From the NCBI GenBank assembly GCA_902554795.1, contig CACDQB010000004.1, forward strand, positions 1 through 43,018: 43,018 bases of DNA. The letters run 5' to 3'. The DNA comes from an uncultured Pelagibacteraceae bacterium. GTDB taxonomy: Bacteria; Pseudomonadota; Alphaproteobacteria; Pelagibacterales; Pelagibacteraceae. The first letter of the stretch is position 1, and the number at the start of each line of letters is the position of its first letter. Position numbers and translations under genes: made by a program. Below are positions 17,176 through 27,192 of this stretch, one piece after another. The notes beneath the pieces were generated by a model. That model was given only the letters and a program-made list of their open reading frames with translations, was not told the origin of the DNA and made no database searches.

Positions 17176-18110
17176 TTAAATTTTTTTAAAAAATAAGTGT
17201 AAGTTTTCAAAATAGCATCATTAAGGTTTGTTTTTGATTTCCATCCATATTTTTTTGCTAAACTGACATCCAAAACTTTCCTGGGAGTTCCATTTGGTTT
17301 ATTTGAGTCATATCTAATTGTAATCTTTTTGTGAGGTATAATTTGTTTTATAATTTTATCTAAGTACTCTTTTATAGTGTAGTCTTTACCTGTTCCTATG
17401 TTAATGACTGTCTCTTTTATTTTTTTTTTCATAAAATATATACATGCATCAGCTATGTCATCTACATAAATAACTTCACGTCTTGCCCTACCATTACCCC
17501 ATAAAATAATTTCTTTTTTATTATTTAATTTTAATTGATGCGATTTCTTAATCAAAGCTGGAAAAAAGTGACAGTTCAACAAATCATAATTATCATTTGG
17601 TCCAAAAGTATTTGTTGGCATTAAACATTTGTAATTTGTCTTATATTGATGATTATAACTTTCACACATTTTAATTCCTGCTATTTTTGCAATTGCATAA
17701 GCATCATTTGTCTTTTCAAGCGCCCCTGTTAATAAGTAGCTCTCTTTAATGGGTTGTTTACAATTTCTTGGATAAACGCAGCTTGAACCTAAAAATATTA
17801 AATCCTTTATACCATTTCTATAAGCTGAATTAATTAAATTTGATTGTATTGAAATATTATCAAAAATAAAATCTGCTTTGTAAGTATTATTGGAATGTAT
17901 TCCTCCTACCTTTGCAGCAGCAATAAATATAAAATCAGGTTTATGTTTTTTTAAAAAATTATAAACTTTTATTTGATTTTTTAGATCAAGCTCTTTTCTC
18001 TCTCTATAAATAACATTTCTATACCCCTTGCTCTTTAATTTACGTAAAATTGCGCTACCTACTAACCCAGTATGACCAGCGACATAAATTTTAGATTTTA
18101 GATTGATCAT
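17172..18110 (-). CDS. fcl: GDP-L-fucose synthase
   Basis: 312 residues. Converts GDP-4-keto-6-deoxymannose to GDP-L-fucose by epimerisation and NADPH reduction. Motifs: [10 protein letters not shown] (11-20), [11 protein letters not shown] near 64-74, GSSCVYP near 106-112, YAIAKIAG (Y and K catalytic, near 138-142) and [11 protein letters not shown]. Overlaps gmd by 4 bases (18107-18110), the pair carrying out successive steps. Confidence 0.96.
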   Translation of the reverse strand: MINLKSKIYVAGHTGLVGSAILRKLKSKGYRNVIYRERKELDLKNQIKVYNFLKKHKPDFIFIAAAKVGGIHSNNTYKADFIFDNISIQSNLINSAYRNGIKDLIFLGSSCVYPRNCKQPIKESYLLTGALEKTNDAYAIAKIAGIKMCESYNHQYKTNYKCLMPTNTFGPNDNYDLLNCHFFPALIKKSHQLKLNNKKEIILWGNGRARREVIYVDDIADACIYFMKKKIKETVINIGTGKDYTIKEYLDKIIKQIIPHKKITIRYDSNKPNGTPRKVLDVSLAKKYGWKSKTNLNDAILKTYTYFLKKFK

Positions 18111-19147
18111 TTTTGTAGCTTTTGTAACTCTGAATCAATCATTTCTTTTACAAGCTGTTTAATATTTGTCTTTGGTTTCCAGTTCAATTGCTTTTTCGCC
18201 TTTGATGCATCACCCAGAAGAGTGTCAACTTCAAGTGGTCTAAAATATTCTTTTTTACATGTGATAATACAATTGCCTTTTTCATCATAACATTTTGTAT
18301 TTATTCCTTTTCCTGTCCATTTATGTTTTATACCCAACTCTTTAAGAGATAGATTTAAAAATTCTTTTACTGAATATTGTTTGCCAGTCGCAATTACAAA
18401 ATCATCAGGCTTTTTATTTTGTAAGATTTTCCACATAGCTATTACATAATCTTTTGCATGTCCCCAATCACGTTTAGCGTTTAAGTTTCCTAAATAAAGT
18501 TTTTTCTGTTGCCCTAATTTTATCTTACAAAGCGCAATTATAATTTTTCTTGTTACAAAAGTTTCACCTCTAACCGGACTTTCGTGATTAAATAATATTC
18601 CATTGCATGCAAAAATTTTGTATGCCTCTCTATAATTTACGGTAATCCAATGGGCATATACTTTAGCTACTCCATATGGACTTCTAGGATAAAAAGGTGT
18701 TTTTTCTGTCTGAGGAACCTCTTTAACTTTTCCATACATTTCAGATGTACCTGCTTGATAAAATTTTGTAATTTTTTCAAATCCATGAAATTTTATTGCT
18801 TCTAAGATTCTTAACGCACCTATTGCATCTGCGTTTGCAGTATACTCGGGGACTTCAAACGAAACAGCAACATGTGATTGAGCAGCTAAATTATATATTT
18901 CATCAGGTCTGATATTTTTAATAATAGCTGAAACAGACAATGAGTCAGTTACATCACCATAGTGAAGTATAAACTTTCTATTTTTTACATGAGGATCTTC
19001 ATATATATGATCTATCCTTTCTGTGTTGAAAGAAGAAGACCTTCTTTTTACACCATGAACAATGTAACCTTTGTTAAGTAAAAACTCAGCAAGGTAAGAT
19101 CCATCTTGACCAGTAATTCCAAAAATTAAAGCTTTTTTTGTTTTCAT
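18107..19147 (-). CDS. gmd: GDP-mannose 4,6-dehydratase
   Basis: 346 residues, full length. First step from GDP-mannose to GDP-L-fucose (or other 6-deoxyhexoses). [15 protein letters not shown] (9-23) is the signature; catalytic T134/E136 (GTSEMYG) and Y158/K162 (YGVAK) are intact; [21 protein letters not shown] is the usual end. First gene of the gmd-fcl-epimerase operon; about 60 bases separate it from the gene upstream. Genes making GDP-mannose (manB/manC) are not in the window. Confidence 0.97.
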   Translation of the reverse strand: MKTKKALIFGITGQDGSYLAEFLLNKGYIVHGVKRRSSSFNTERIDHIYEDPHVKNRKFILHYGDVTDSLSVSAIIKNIRPDEIYNLAAQSHVAVSFEVPEYTANADAIGALRILEAIKFHGFEKITKFYQAGTSEMYGKVKEVPQTEKTPFYPRSPYGVAKVYAHWITVNYREAYKIFACNGILFNHESPVRGETFVTRKIIIALCKIKLGQQKKLYLGNLNAKRDWGHAKDYVIAMWKILQNKKPDDFVIATGKQYSVKEFLNLSLKELGIKHKWTGKGINTKCYDEKGNCIITCKKEYFRPLEVDTLLGDASKAKKQLNWKPKTNIKQLVKEMIDSELQKLQK

Positions 19148-19206
19148 ATAATGTTTTAATTAATTATAAGTTAGTTTCTAATAGTAAAGATTATATTTGT
19201 AAAATA

Positions 19207-19938
19207 CTAAAATTTATTAGCTCTATTTTCATAAATATATTCAAAAGTTTTTCTTAATGGCATTTTTGACTTATATAATTTTTTAAAATTATTTTCTTTC
19301 AAAAAATTGCTTATATCAGAAAAAAAATAATTTTTAAGAATCATATCATCATAATGATGTTCAAATAAGATATATTTAACTTTATATAAAATATCTTTTG
19401 CTCCCTTTAATACCTCTAATTCATATCCTTCAGTATCAATTTTTATAAAATCTATATTTTCAATTTTATTTTCATCAACATATTTAGATAATAGCATTTG
19501 TTTAACTTTAATTTCTTTAAATAAATTCTGATTTACAGAATTTTTAAGAAAAAAAAATTTTTTTTTAAAATATTTTGAATTCATATTAAGGTCTCTGATT
19601 GTAGAAGAAGAGGACTCAATTATATGTTTCATAATAATATTTTCATTACTATTTCCTAGAGCAATATTTTCTGCAATTATTTCTGTATAAGAATTATTTT
19701 TAAAATTTTTTATATTTTTCTGTAAAATTTGATATGAAATTGGACTTGGTTCAAAAGAATAAATTTTATTTATTTTGAAATTTTTTGAAAATAATTTTAT
19801 AGACTCACCTTGGTGAGCTCCTATATCTAAAAAAACATTAAACTCATTAATATTTTTTTTTTTTAAAAAATTAATAAATTTCTTTTGATAAAAATAATCA
19901 AATATATTTAATATTTTTAAGGTAAAAAACTTTATCAT
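19207..19938 (-). CDS. FkbM-family methyltransferase
   Basis: 243 residues. SAM-binding FLDIGAHQGESIKLFSKNF near residue 36-54, FEPSP near 81 and the FkbM hallmark FIKIDTEGYELEVLKGA near residue 160-176. FkbM-type enzymes O-methylate sugars and other small molecules, so a glycan-decorating role fits the neighbourhood. It follows the 557-residue membrane protein gene by 20 bases on the same strand. Confidence 0.88.
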   Translation of the reverse strand: MIKFFTLKILNIFDYFYQKKFINFLKKKNINEFNVFLDIGAHQGESIKLFSKNFKINKIYSFEPSPISYQILQKNIKNFKNNSYTEIIAENIALGNSNENIIMKHIIESSSSTIRDLNMNSKYFKKKFFFLKNSVNQNLFKEIKVKQMLLSKYVDENKIENIDFIKIDTEGYELEVLKGAKDILYKVKYILFEHHYDDMILKNYFFSDISNFLKENNFKKLYKSKMPLRKTFEYIYENRANKF

Positions 19939-19958
19939 AGGTTATTTAAATATCGGCT

Positions 19959-21632
19959 TTAATGTCTAAAAAAAATTTTATAACCATATTTTTCTTTAAC
20001 ATCAATCACTGAATCATTCTTGCAGATTTTTATACTCGAGTCACAAAAAAATTTATTATTTATAATTTTTTGCATTTTTTCATTTATTGAAAAATAATTG
20101 TTATTAACTCTGTAAACAGGGTTAACTAATGGATTAAAATTATATTTTTGATTTTCATTTAGGAGTCTATCAATATTCCTTCCAAAAAATATTGTTATTG
20201 CAATCAATAATAACACATTTGTTTTAAGTACATTATTTATATTGTGGTATCTTTTACTCAAAATATTTGAGACAGGTAAAAACAACAATAAACAAACTAA
20301 TTGATATCCTCCATATCTTAAAGATGGATGATTATAAAACCATTCAAAAAATAAAATTAAAATTATAAAATAAATAAATTTTTCTCCTTTGTAATTTATG
20401 GGAGAAATTTTTTTTTTTGATTTAAATATAGATAAAAAAATTATAATAAGAAAAAGAACTCCTAATATAAAATCAGAAACCTTATTAAAAAAATATTTTT
20501 CAAACCAATTACTTACCCAATTAAAATATTGGATATATTCTTGAGGATTTTCAACTCTAAAATTTGGGTTTGCACCCGCTTTTGACCATTGTTCATACCA
20601 GTCATTCATTAATAAAACTTCAGCTATTGGAATTGACCAGCTAAATTTTTCAAAACATGTAAATGAAACTGGATAAATTAAACAGCCACTATTAAAAAAA
20701 TTAACAATTAATATGTTGAAAATTAATATTAAAGATAAATAAAAAAAATAATTTTTAAATATTAAAAGAATAAATTTAAACTTATTTTTTTTAAAAAAAT
20801 AATAAAATACTGGAATTGTTAGTACAATATATAAAACGTAAAAAGATTTTAAAGAAACTATAATTCCTAAAAGTATAGATATTTTTGCAATATTTTCTCT
20901 AATTCCTTTATCGTAGTTAATAATAATTAATAATTCAGAAATTAATAAAAATATTAATATTTGTGCAGATCTATCTGTCCCATGTTCTGCAATTCGATAA
21001 AAAAAAATCAAAATAAACATGAAAAATAACAAAGACAAAAAGAATAATTTATCAAAATTATTTTCCTTGAGACGCTTATTAATTAAATCAAAAAAATTAA
21101 ATGCGGTAAATACCATTATCAAAACTGCACCTATTTGGAAAAAATAATATTTTATTATTGGCAAATAAAATAAAGAATTTAAATAAAAAATTGACGATGG
21201 TGTTCTAAAACCATGGTTAAAATTACCGACTCCTAAAAAAAGCTCACTTTGAGTTAAGTAGTATATGTAAGGAAAATGATAATAAGAAAAATCATCATGA
21301 GATTTGAAAATTATAAAACCTATATAAAATATAAGGAAAAAAAAATTCAATTTTAATATATCTTTATTTTTATTTTGCTTTTTAAAAAAGTAAAAAAAAG
21401 ATAACAGTCCAATCAATAAAATTAAGGAATTATGAACGAAATTATGAGGGGTAAAAAGATGTGTTATATAAGATATTATTATAAGGACAAAAATTCCAAG
21501 TAATCCTAAAAATGAAATATTAAAATATTTTAAATTTAATTTAGTTAATTTAGATATCAAAAATCCATAACCCAGTGTTGAATTGATTATCAAAAAGTAA
21601 AAAAACAAAAGTGTTAATAAATTTAATGACAT
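19959..21632 (-). CDS. Polytopic membrane protein, GT-C/LIC_10190-like
   Basis: 557 residues with roughly 12-14 membrane segments. After the fourth segment comes FKSHDDFSYYHFPYIYYL, with paired acidic residues at the membrane edge, then an outer loop; later AEHGTDRSAQ follows a segment. This layout recalls GT-C glycosyltransferases that use polyprenyl-phosphate sugars in the periplasm, and annotated 'LIC_10190 family' proteins; I am not sure of either. A loop near residues 325-390 (about NSGCLIYPVSFTCFEKFSW) contains two Cys. A role in glycan transfer or polymerisation is inferred from context. Confidence 0.6.
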   Translation of the reverse strand: MSLNLLTLLFFYFLIINSTLGYGFLISKLTKLNLKYFNISFLGLLGIFVLIIISYITHLFTPHNFVHNSLILLIGLLSFFYFFKKQNKNKDILKLNFFFLIFYIGFIIFKSHDDFSYYHFPYIYYLTQSELFLGVGNFNHGFRTPSSIFYLNSLFYLPIIKYYFFQIGAVLIMVFTAFNFFDLINKRLKENNFDKLFFLSLLFFMFILIFFYRIAEHGTDRSAQILIFLLISELLIIINYDKGIRENIAKISILLGIIVSLKSFYVLYIVLTIPVFYYFFKKNKFKFILLIFKNYFFYLSLILIFNILIVNFFNSGCLIYPVSFTCFEKFSWSIPIAEVLLMNDWYEQWSKAGANPNFRVENPQEYIQYFNWVSNWFEKYFFNKVSDFILGVLFLIIIFLSIFKSKKKISPINYKGEKFIYFIILILFFEWFYNHPSLRYGGYQLVCLLLFLPVSNILSKRYHNINNVLKTNVLLLIAITIFFGRNIDRLLNENQKYNFNPLVNPVYRVNNNYFSINEKMQKIINNKFFCDSSIKICKNDSVIDVKEKYGYKIFFRH

Positions 21633-21674
21633 AGCTATTTAATATAGTATTTATATGAAAATAGATAAATAAAC

Positions 21675-22340
21675 ATGGAAAACCTCACCCTTATAATTCC
21701 AGCTAAATATGAGTCTGAGTCATTACCAAATGTATTAGAAGAACTAAAAAAATTTAAATATAATATTTGTGTTGTTTTAAAAGATACAGATTTAGAAACA
21801 ATAAATTCAATTAAAAATTTTGATATTAAGGTAATATATCAAAAGGGTCAGGGGTATGGTAATGCATTAATTGAAGGTATAAATTTATGTAAAACTAAAT
21901 ATTTTTGTATTTTTAATGCTGATGGATCATTCAATCCTAATGAAATTCAGGGCATGATGAATAGATTAAACTCAAATAATAGTGACTTAATATTTGCATC
22001 GAGATATGAAAAAAATGCAGGTAGTGAAGATGATACCTTTGTAACTTTGTTAGGTAACTACATTTTTTCATCAATAGGTAAAGTTTTTTTTAACTTGGGA
22101 ATATCAGATATTTTATACACATTTGTTATAGGAAATACAATTAAGACAAAAGAATTAAATTTACAAAGTAATGATTTTAGATTTTGTGTTGAGCTACCAA
22201 TCAAAGCAAAAAAAAACAATTTTAGTTTGGGTGTTTTTCCGTCATATGAAAGAAAAAGAATAGCGGGTAAAAAAAAAGTAAATGCATTTAAGGATGGTAG
22301 TTTGATTCTAAAAAAATTAATTGAATTATATTTTAGTTAA
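21675..22340 (+). CDS. GT2 glycosyltransferase, dolichyl-phosphate-mannose-synthase-like, altered DxD
   Basis: 221 residues. Opens with LTLIIPAKYESESLPNVLEEL as in polyprenyl-phosphate hexose synthases. GQGYGNALIEGI near residue 58-69 and FASRY are conserved. At the metal site the usual DADL reads NADGS (near residue 79), so the first Asp is replaced by Asn. It may still work or may use another metal geometry. No membrane anchor. It is a single plus-strand gene between divergent/convergent minus-strand genes and overlaps the next by 8 bases at its 3' end. Confidence 0.82.
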   Translation: MENLTLIIPAKYESESLPNVLEELKKFKYNICVVLKDTDLETINSIKNFDIKVIYQKGQGYGNALIEGINLCKTKYFCIFNADGSFNPNEIQGMMNRLNSNNSDLIFASRYEKNAGSEDDTFVTLLGNYIFSSIGKVFFNLGISDILYTFVIGNTIKTKELNLQSNDFRFCVELPIKAKKNNFSLGVFPSYERKRIAGKKKVNAFKDGSLILKKLIELYFS

Positions 22341-23376
22341 ATATTTTATCAGAATACTTGTCCTTAAATTTTTTTAGATAAATATAAAGAGATATGTAAA
22401 CAAAAATATTAATCGTAATTAATTGAATTTGGAAAGTTGAACTATTTAATTTTTGAATTCCCACATAAAAAATGGTCAAATTGTAAAAATTAATAATAAT
22501 TGATGATAAATTGTTAGCTATTAATTTATTTTTTAAATTTAATTTTCTGGAAATATATAAAAAAAATAATTGATGAAAATGATTATTATCAGGTTCCGTT
22601 GCGAGAGTTTTGCTTATTTTTTTTCTTATTATTGAAAAAAGATTTTCAAAACAAGGATACCATAAAAGTAATATTATAAAATAAGGAGATAATTCTAAAT
22701 TTATCTGATGAATTCTAATTAAATAAATTGAAAATAAAAATCCAATTAAATAAGACCCATTATCTCCTAAAAAAATTTTATTTGTAAAATTTGCCAGTAA
22801 CAGAATTATCAAAATAATTAAAAAATTAATCATTAAAATTGTTTGAAAATTTAATGATTCATTCAGGTTAGTATTCAAAATTATAAATACTATTATAGAG
22901 TAGTAACCAAGAACTAATCCATTCAAGCCATCAATAAAATTAGAACCATTTATTACAATTAAAATACAAAATGTTGTAAAAATAATATTTATTAATTTAT
23001 TCGTTAATAAAGAGTCTATAAAATCAATTCTAGTAGACATTATCCCAATCTCAGAAAATGAAATACTGGTAATGATTATTAAAACTTGAAAAAAAAGTCT
23101 TTTCAATGGTGCATTAAAAATTTTATTATCAGATAATATTCCAGATACAAATATACAAAATAAAAAAAATAATTCTAAATAATCAAAGTAAAATTTAAAA
23201 AAAAGTATAAATAAAAAAATAGCATATCCACCGACAGGATTTCCTAAAACAAAAGTTGAATAATTTTGGTGTTCATCAAAAATTTTATTATTAAATTTAA
23301 AAAGCTTTATATTTAAATAATAAATAAAAGTTGTTACCAATATAATAAAAAATATTTTATGAATATCTACGATCAT
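22333..23376 (-). CDS. Polyprenyl-phosphate sugar-1-phosphate transferase (WecA/MraY superfamily)
   Basis: 347 residues, about ten membrane helices. Conserved cytoplasmic motifs: NPVGGYAIFL near residue 46-55, NGSNFIDGLNGLVLG near 143-157, LGDNGSYLIGF near 203-213 and EPDNNHFHQLFF near 267-278 (the H-x-H motif). Members move a HexNAc-1-phosphate from UDP-sugar to undecaprenyl phosphate, starting surface-glycan assembly at the inner membrane. The usual DD pair after the second motif reads SDN (GILSDNKIFNAP), so one Asp is missing. Overlaps the GT2 gene upstream by 20 bases. Confidence 0.85.
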   Translation of the reverse strand: MIVDIHKIFFIILVTTFIYYLNIKLFKFNNKIFDEHQNYSTFVLGNPVGGYAIFLFILFFKFYFDYLELFFLFCIFVSGILSDNKIFNAPLKRLFFQVLIIITSISFSEIGIMSTRIDFIDSLLTNKLINIIFTTFCILIVINGSNFIDGLNGLVLGYYSIIVFIILNTNLNESLNFQTILMINFLIILIILLLANFTNKIFLGDNGSYLIGFLFSIYLIRIHQINLELSPYFIILLLWYPCFENLFSIIRKKISKTLATEPDNNHFHQLFFLYISRKLNLKNKLIANNLSSIIINFYNLTIFYVGIQKLNSSTFQIQLITINIFVYISLYIYLKKFKDKYSDKIFN

Positions 23377-24112
23377 CTTTTTTTTTTAATAAAAAATTTA
23401 AAGACAAAATAATTGTCCTAAAAAATGAAATAAATAAATTTTTTTCGAAATGATAATATAATTTAAAAGAATCAATTATTTTTTGAAACGTATAGCTTGA
23501 TAAAGAGTCTTTTGTGTTTCTCCAATAAGATAATGGTTGTTTAATATAATAAAAAGTGTGTCCTGACTTAGCAAGCTTTAACCACAAATAATAATCCTCT
23601 TTTGTGGTAAAATTCGAAAATAATATATCTTTTTTCAAAAGATTTTTTTTTATCATTACTGTTGAAAGGCCTATGTCACAAGATTTTATTAGATTCGTAT
23701 AATTTAAATTTCTTGATTTCCTTATCGCTAATTTTTTATTATTTTCATCAATTATATTATATGCCGTATGAGAAATGTTATACTTAAATTTCTTCATAAG
23801 ATTAATTTGTAATCTTAATTTATTTTTTTTCCACAAATCATCACTATCAATAAAAGCAATATATTTTCCTTTTGATACTTTGATTGCTTTATTCCTAGAT
23901 AAACCTGCACCAATATTTTTATAATTACTTATTATTTTAATTCGTTTATCTTTTTTTTGGAGACTTGTGAGTATTTTTTTTGAAAAATGGCCTGGCTCAT
24001 CATTAACGATAATTATCTCAAAATTACGATAAGTTTGATTTAATACAGAACGAATTGTTTTATTGATAAATTTTTGTTTTTTATAGTATGGAATAATTAC
24101 ACTTACTAACAT
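23357..24112 (-). CDS. GT2 glycosyltransferase
   Basis: 251 residues. VSVIIPYYKKQKFINKTIRSVL, IIIVNDE (donor binding), RNKAIKVSKGKYIAFIDSDDLW (DSDD metal site near residue 91-94) and TKEDYYLWLKLAKSG are the classic GT2 family features. Donor and acceptor unknown. First gene of the pair with the WecA-like transferase (20-base overlap), so it probably adds the second sugar to that primer. 57 bases separate it from the divergent GT4 gene. Confidence 0.9.
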   Translation of the reverse strand: MLVSVIIPYYKKQKFINKTIRSVLNQTYRNFEIIIVNDEPGHFSKKILTSLQKKDKRIKIISNYKNIGAGLSRNKAIKVSKGKYIAFIDSDDLWKKNKLRLQINLMKKFKYNISHTAYNIIDENNKKLAIRKSRNLNYTNLIKSCDIGLSTVMIKKNLLKKDILFSNFTTKEDYYLWLKLAKSGHTFYYIKQPLSYWRNTKDSLSSYTFQKIIDSFKLYYHFEKNLFISFFRTIILSLNFLLKKKDDRRYS

Positions 24113-24169
24113 ATAAATATTATTTATTAAATTAAGTAAGCAAAATCAAAAGAATCTTTTCTAATTTTT

Positions 24170-25270
24170 ATGAATAAAAAAATAATTATTTTCATGCCTT
24201 CTATAGAAGGCGGTGGAGTTGAAAAAAATCTGTTTATAATAACTAATTATTTATCCAAGAAATTTAATTATGTAAGTTTAATTACTGCCTCAAAAGAATT
24301 TAAACATAAATTTAAGAAAGTTGAATTTGTTACCCCAGGATTAAATTTATCTAATTTTGGAAGAAAAATAAAATATATATTTTGTCTTTATGAATTATTA
24401 AAATTAATTTTAATAAGAGAGAAGGTAATAATTTTATCATTCCAAGCGAACATATATTGTATTTTAATTGCAAAAATATTAGGAACCAAAATTATTGTAA
24501 GATCTAACTCATCACCATCTGGATGGTCAGAAAATTATATAAAAAAAAAATTATTTAAATTGATTTTAAGTTTTGCTGATACAATAATTGTGAACAGTAT
24601 AGATTTTAAAAAAGAATTTAGAAAAAAATTTAATTTAAATACTGTAATGATTTACAATCCACTAAATAAAGAGGAAATTATAAAACTTTCAAAAAAGAAA
24701 ATAAATTTTCCCTTTTTTGATAATTCAAAAAAAGCACTTAAATTAATTAATATTGGTAGATTTACAGATCAAAAAGACCAAATCACCCTTCTAAAATCCG
24801 TAAATGAAATTAAAAACAAAGTTAATTTTAAATTATTAATAATAGGAAGAGGAATTAATTTTTATAATTTAAAACAATTCATAATCAAAAATAAATTAAA
24901 TAAAAAGATTAAAATTATTAATTTTCAAAAAAACCCTTTTCCGTATCTTAAAAAAGCAGATTTATTTATATTGACATCAAAGTTTGAAGGTTTGCCAAAT
25001 GTATTGTTAGAGGCTATAACACTCAAAAAAGATATTATTTCAACAAATTGTCCAACTGGACCTAGAGAAATACTTAAAAATGGAAAATATGGTTTTCTAT
25101 GCAAAGTTGGAAATTACCAAGAAATTTCAAAAAAAATAATTTCATACCAAAAAACTAAGCATCAAATAAAGTTATATAATGTCAAAGAACTCGCTTATAA
25201 AAGCTTAAGTAGATTTGATTATAAATTTAATCTTAATAAATATTATTTAGAGATTAAAAAACTTCAATAA
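24170..25270 (+). CDS. GT4 glycosyltransferase (GT-B fold)
   Basis: 366 residues. N-terminal IIIFMPSIEGGGVEKNLFI is typical of the acceptor domain; the C-terminal donor domain shows LINIGRFTDQKDQITLLKS near 190 and the E-x7-E region FEGLPNVLLEAITLKKDIIST near 280-300. The donor is unknown. A single gap of 2 bases separates it from the following GT2 gene, on the same strand. Confidence 0.92.
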   Translation: MNKKIIIFMPSIEGGGVEKNLFIITNYLSKKFNYVSLITASKEFKHKFKKVEFVTPGLNLSNFGRKIKYIFCLYELLKLILIREKVIILSFQANIYCILIAKILGTKIIVRSNSSPSGWSENYIKKKLFKLILSFADTIIVNSIDFKKEFRKKFNLNTVMIYNPLNKEEIIKLSKKKINFPFFDNSKKALKLINIGRFTDQKDQITLLKSVNEIKNKVNFKLLIIGRGINFYNLKQFIIKNKLNKKIKIINFQKNPFPYLKKADLFILTSKFEGLPNVLLEAITLKKDIISTNCPTGPREILKNGKYGFLCKVGNYQEISKKIISYQKTKHQIKLYNVKELAYKSLSRFDYKFNLNKYYLEIKKLQ

Positions 25271-25272
25271 TT

Positions 25273-26064
25273 ATGAAAAAAAGCACAATAATAATAACAG
25301 CTGAAAATAAAGAGAAAACAATTTATAAAACTGTTAAATCTTGCCTAAATCAAACTTATAAAAACATAGAAATAATCGTAGCCTACTCAAAATTAAAAAA
25401 TGAAAAAAAATTAAAAAAAAAAATTAAATCAAAAAAAGTAATTTTTTTAAAAATTAAAAAAAAGATAAAAAATAAGGTACATGATCAATTATACAAAATA
25501 CAAAAATCTTTAAAAATATCTAATGGGGAAATTATTTTTTTGTTGGATGGGGATGATACTTTATACAAAAAAAAAGTTGAAATGTTAAATAAGATAATAG
25601 AATTAAGAAAGATAATGATTTTAGATAATTTTTATACTTCAAAAAACAACAAAAAAATTAAAAAAAAATCTTTAGATTTTAAAAACAATTATGTTTTTAG
25701 AAAAACATTTAATGATTGGCCTAAAAATATTTGTACAAGTGCAATAACTATTAATAAACAATTATTAATAAAATTTTTTAATGAAATAAATTTTAGAAAA
25801 TACAGATATTTAGCAATTGACATTTTGTTAGCAATTTATGCAAATAAAAAGCAAAAATTAGTGAAAATTAATCAATTTTTAACAGAAAAAAAGGAACTTG
25901 ATGGTTCTGTAGATAAAGACTTCAAAGGTTTAAAAAATAAATTTTATTGGTTTAGGAGGCTCGAGCAACATAATTATAATTTTTCATTTGGGAAAAAGAA
26001 TTATTTAAGTTTTGACTATTTAATTAGTTTTGTTTTTTCATTTTTGTTTAAAAAATTAACTTAA
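25273..26064 (+). CDS. GT2 glycosyltransferase, diverged and lysine-rich
   Basis: 263 residues. Keeps the fold outline: IIITAENKEKTIYKTVKSCL, a C-L-N-Q-T-Y-K segment as in other GT2 enzymes, and GEIIFLLDGDDTLYKKK (DGDD near residue 92-95). Between them residues 40-70 are unusually Lys/Ile-rich with the nucleotide-binding acid weak. Translationally close (2 bases) to the GT4 gene before it. Overlaps the convergent GT4 gene by 9 bases. Confidence 0.8.
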   Translation: MKKSTIIITAENKEKTIYKTVKSCLNQTYKNIEIIVAYSKLKNEKKLKKKIKSKKVIFLKIKKKIKNKVHDQLYKIQKSLKISNGEIIFLLDGDDTLYKKKVEMLNKIIELRKIMILDNFYTSKNNKKIKKKSLDFKNNYVFRKTFNDWPKNICTSAITINKQLLIKFFNEINFRKYRYLAIDILLAIYANKKQKLVKINQFLTEKKELDGSVDKDFKGLKNKFYWFRRLEQHNYNFSFGKKNYLSFDYLISFVFSFLFKKLT

Positions 26065-27192
26065 TAATTTTTCAAAATTTACATAGTGGCTAAAAGAAGT
26101 AAAATTTTTTGAATTTTTCTTAGCAAAAATTTTTTTTTTCAAAATTTCTTCTTTTGATAAATTATAGAAAGACTTTATAGCGTTTATTAAAGATGCACTG
26201 TCATTATTTCTAAATAAGATACCGCCTAGATTATCACCAAGAAATTCTTGAGGTCCATTTTTACAATCACTGGAAATAATCGGCGTATTAGATGCAGCTG
26301 CTTCAATTAAAACCCAACCTGGATCTTCCCATAGAGAAGATAATAAAAAAAAGCGAGCATTTTTCAAATATTTAAAAACATTCTTTTTATAACCAATTAA
26401 AAAAATATTTTTTTCTAAATTATTTTTATAAATTTTATTTTTGAGAAGCTTATAATGTTCGCCATCTCCAATAATATAAAGTTTAATATGATTATCAATT
26501 TGTAAAATTTCTTTAAAATTATCAACGACAATGGAAAAATTTTTTTGTTTTGTTAAACGTCCAATACAAACAAAAAAATTTTCATCTTTATAATCGTTTT
26601 TTTTCATTTGATTAATTTTAGTGATGTTAATTACAGGGTCTCTCAATAAATTAATTTTTTCTTTTGGGAAAATTTTATTTTGAATTAAGTAATTCATGGT
26701 TCCTTTTGTGGGACAAAAAATCTTAAAAAGTTTTTTTGCACTAATTTTCCATAAAAGTTTTCTAAATAATGTCATTTTGGGCAAACCAGAAATTCTCAAA
26801 ATGTGTTTAGTCTTATTTAAATTAAAAAAAAATAAAATAAGGGGCAATGAAGTTATTAGATGTGATATAAAAAAATCTGGCTTATTTCGTTTTATTAAAA
26901 TCAATAATGGAAAGAAAGATAAAACAAATATGATTAAGTAAGTAAATCGACTAAGTAAAAAATTTTTTTTTGGCAACATCTTGAAAATATTATTTTTAAA
27001 TAAATTAATAATTTCTATTCCATTTTTTGATAAAACTTCTTTGTATTCATTAAATTCTCCAATTGAATTAATTATTATTGGTTTATAATCTTTTGAATAC
27101 TTATTAATTGATTCTGCAGAATTAATAACGGCATCGATTGTTGCTACTTTTGATGTAAACGGTGACCAATAGTATATTTCTTTAACTCTCAT
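26056..27192 (-). CDS. GT4 glycosyltransferase
   Basis: 378 residues. VCIGRLTKQKNFSIVVDNF near residue 207-225 and LLSSLWEDPGWVLIEAAASNTPIISSDCKNGPQEFL near 289-320 (split here by position, family E-x7-E region) identify the GT-B, GT4 family; its N-terminus has EIYYWSPFTSKVATIDAVI. Last gene of a tightly overlapping minus operon (26056-30819). Confidence 0.9.
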   Translation of the reverse strand: MRVKEIYYWSPFTSKVATIDAVINSAESINKYSKDYKPIIINSIGEFNEYKEVLSKNGIEIINLFKNNIFKMLPKKNFLLSRFTYLIIFVLSFFPLLILIKRNKPDFFISHLITSLPLILFFFNLNKTKHILRISGLPKMTLFRKLLWKISAKKLFKIFCPTKGTMNYLIQNKIFPKEKINLLRDPVINITKINQMKKNDYKDENFFVCIGRLTKQKNFSIVVDNFKEILQIDNHIKLYIIGDGEHYKLLKNKIYKNNLEKNIFLIGYKKNVFKYLKNARFFLLSSLWEDPGWVLIEAAASNTPIISSDCKNGPQEFLGDNLGGILFRNNDSASLINAIKSFYNLSKEEILKKKIFAKKNSKNFTSFSHYVNFEKLLS

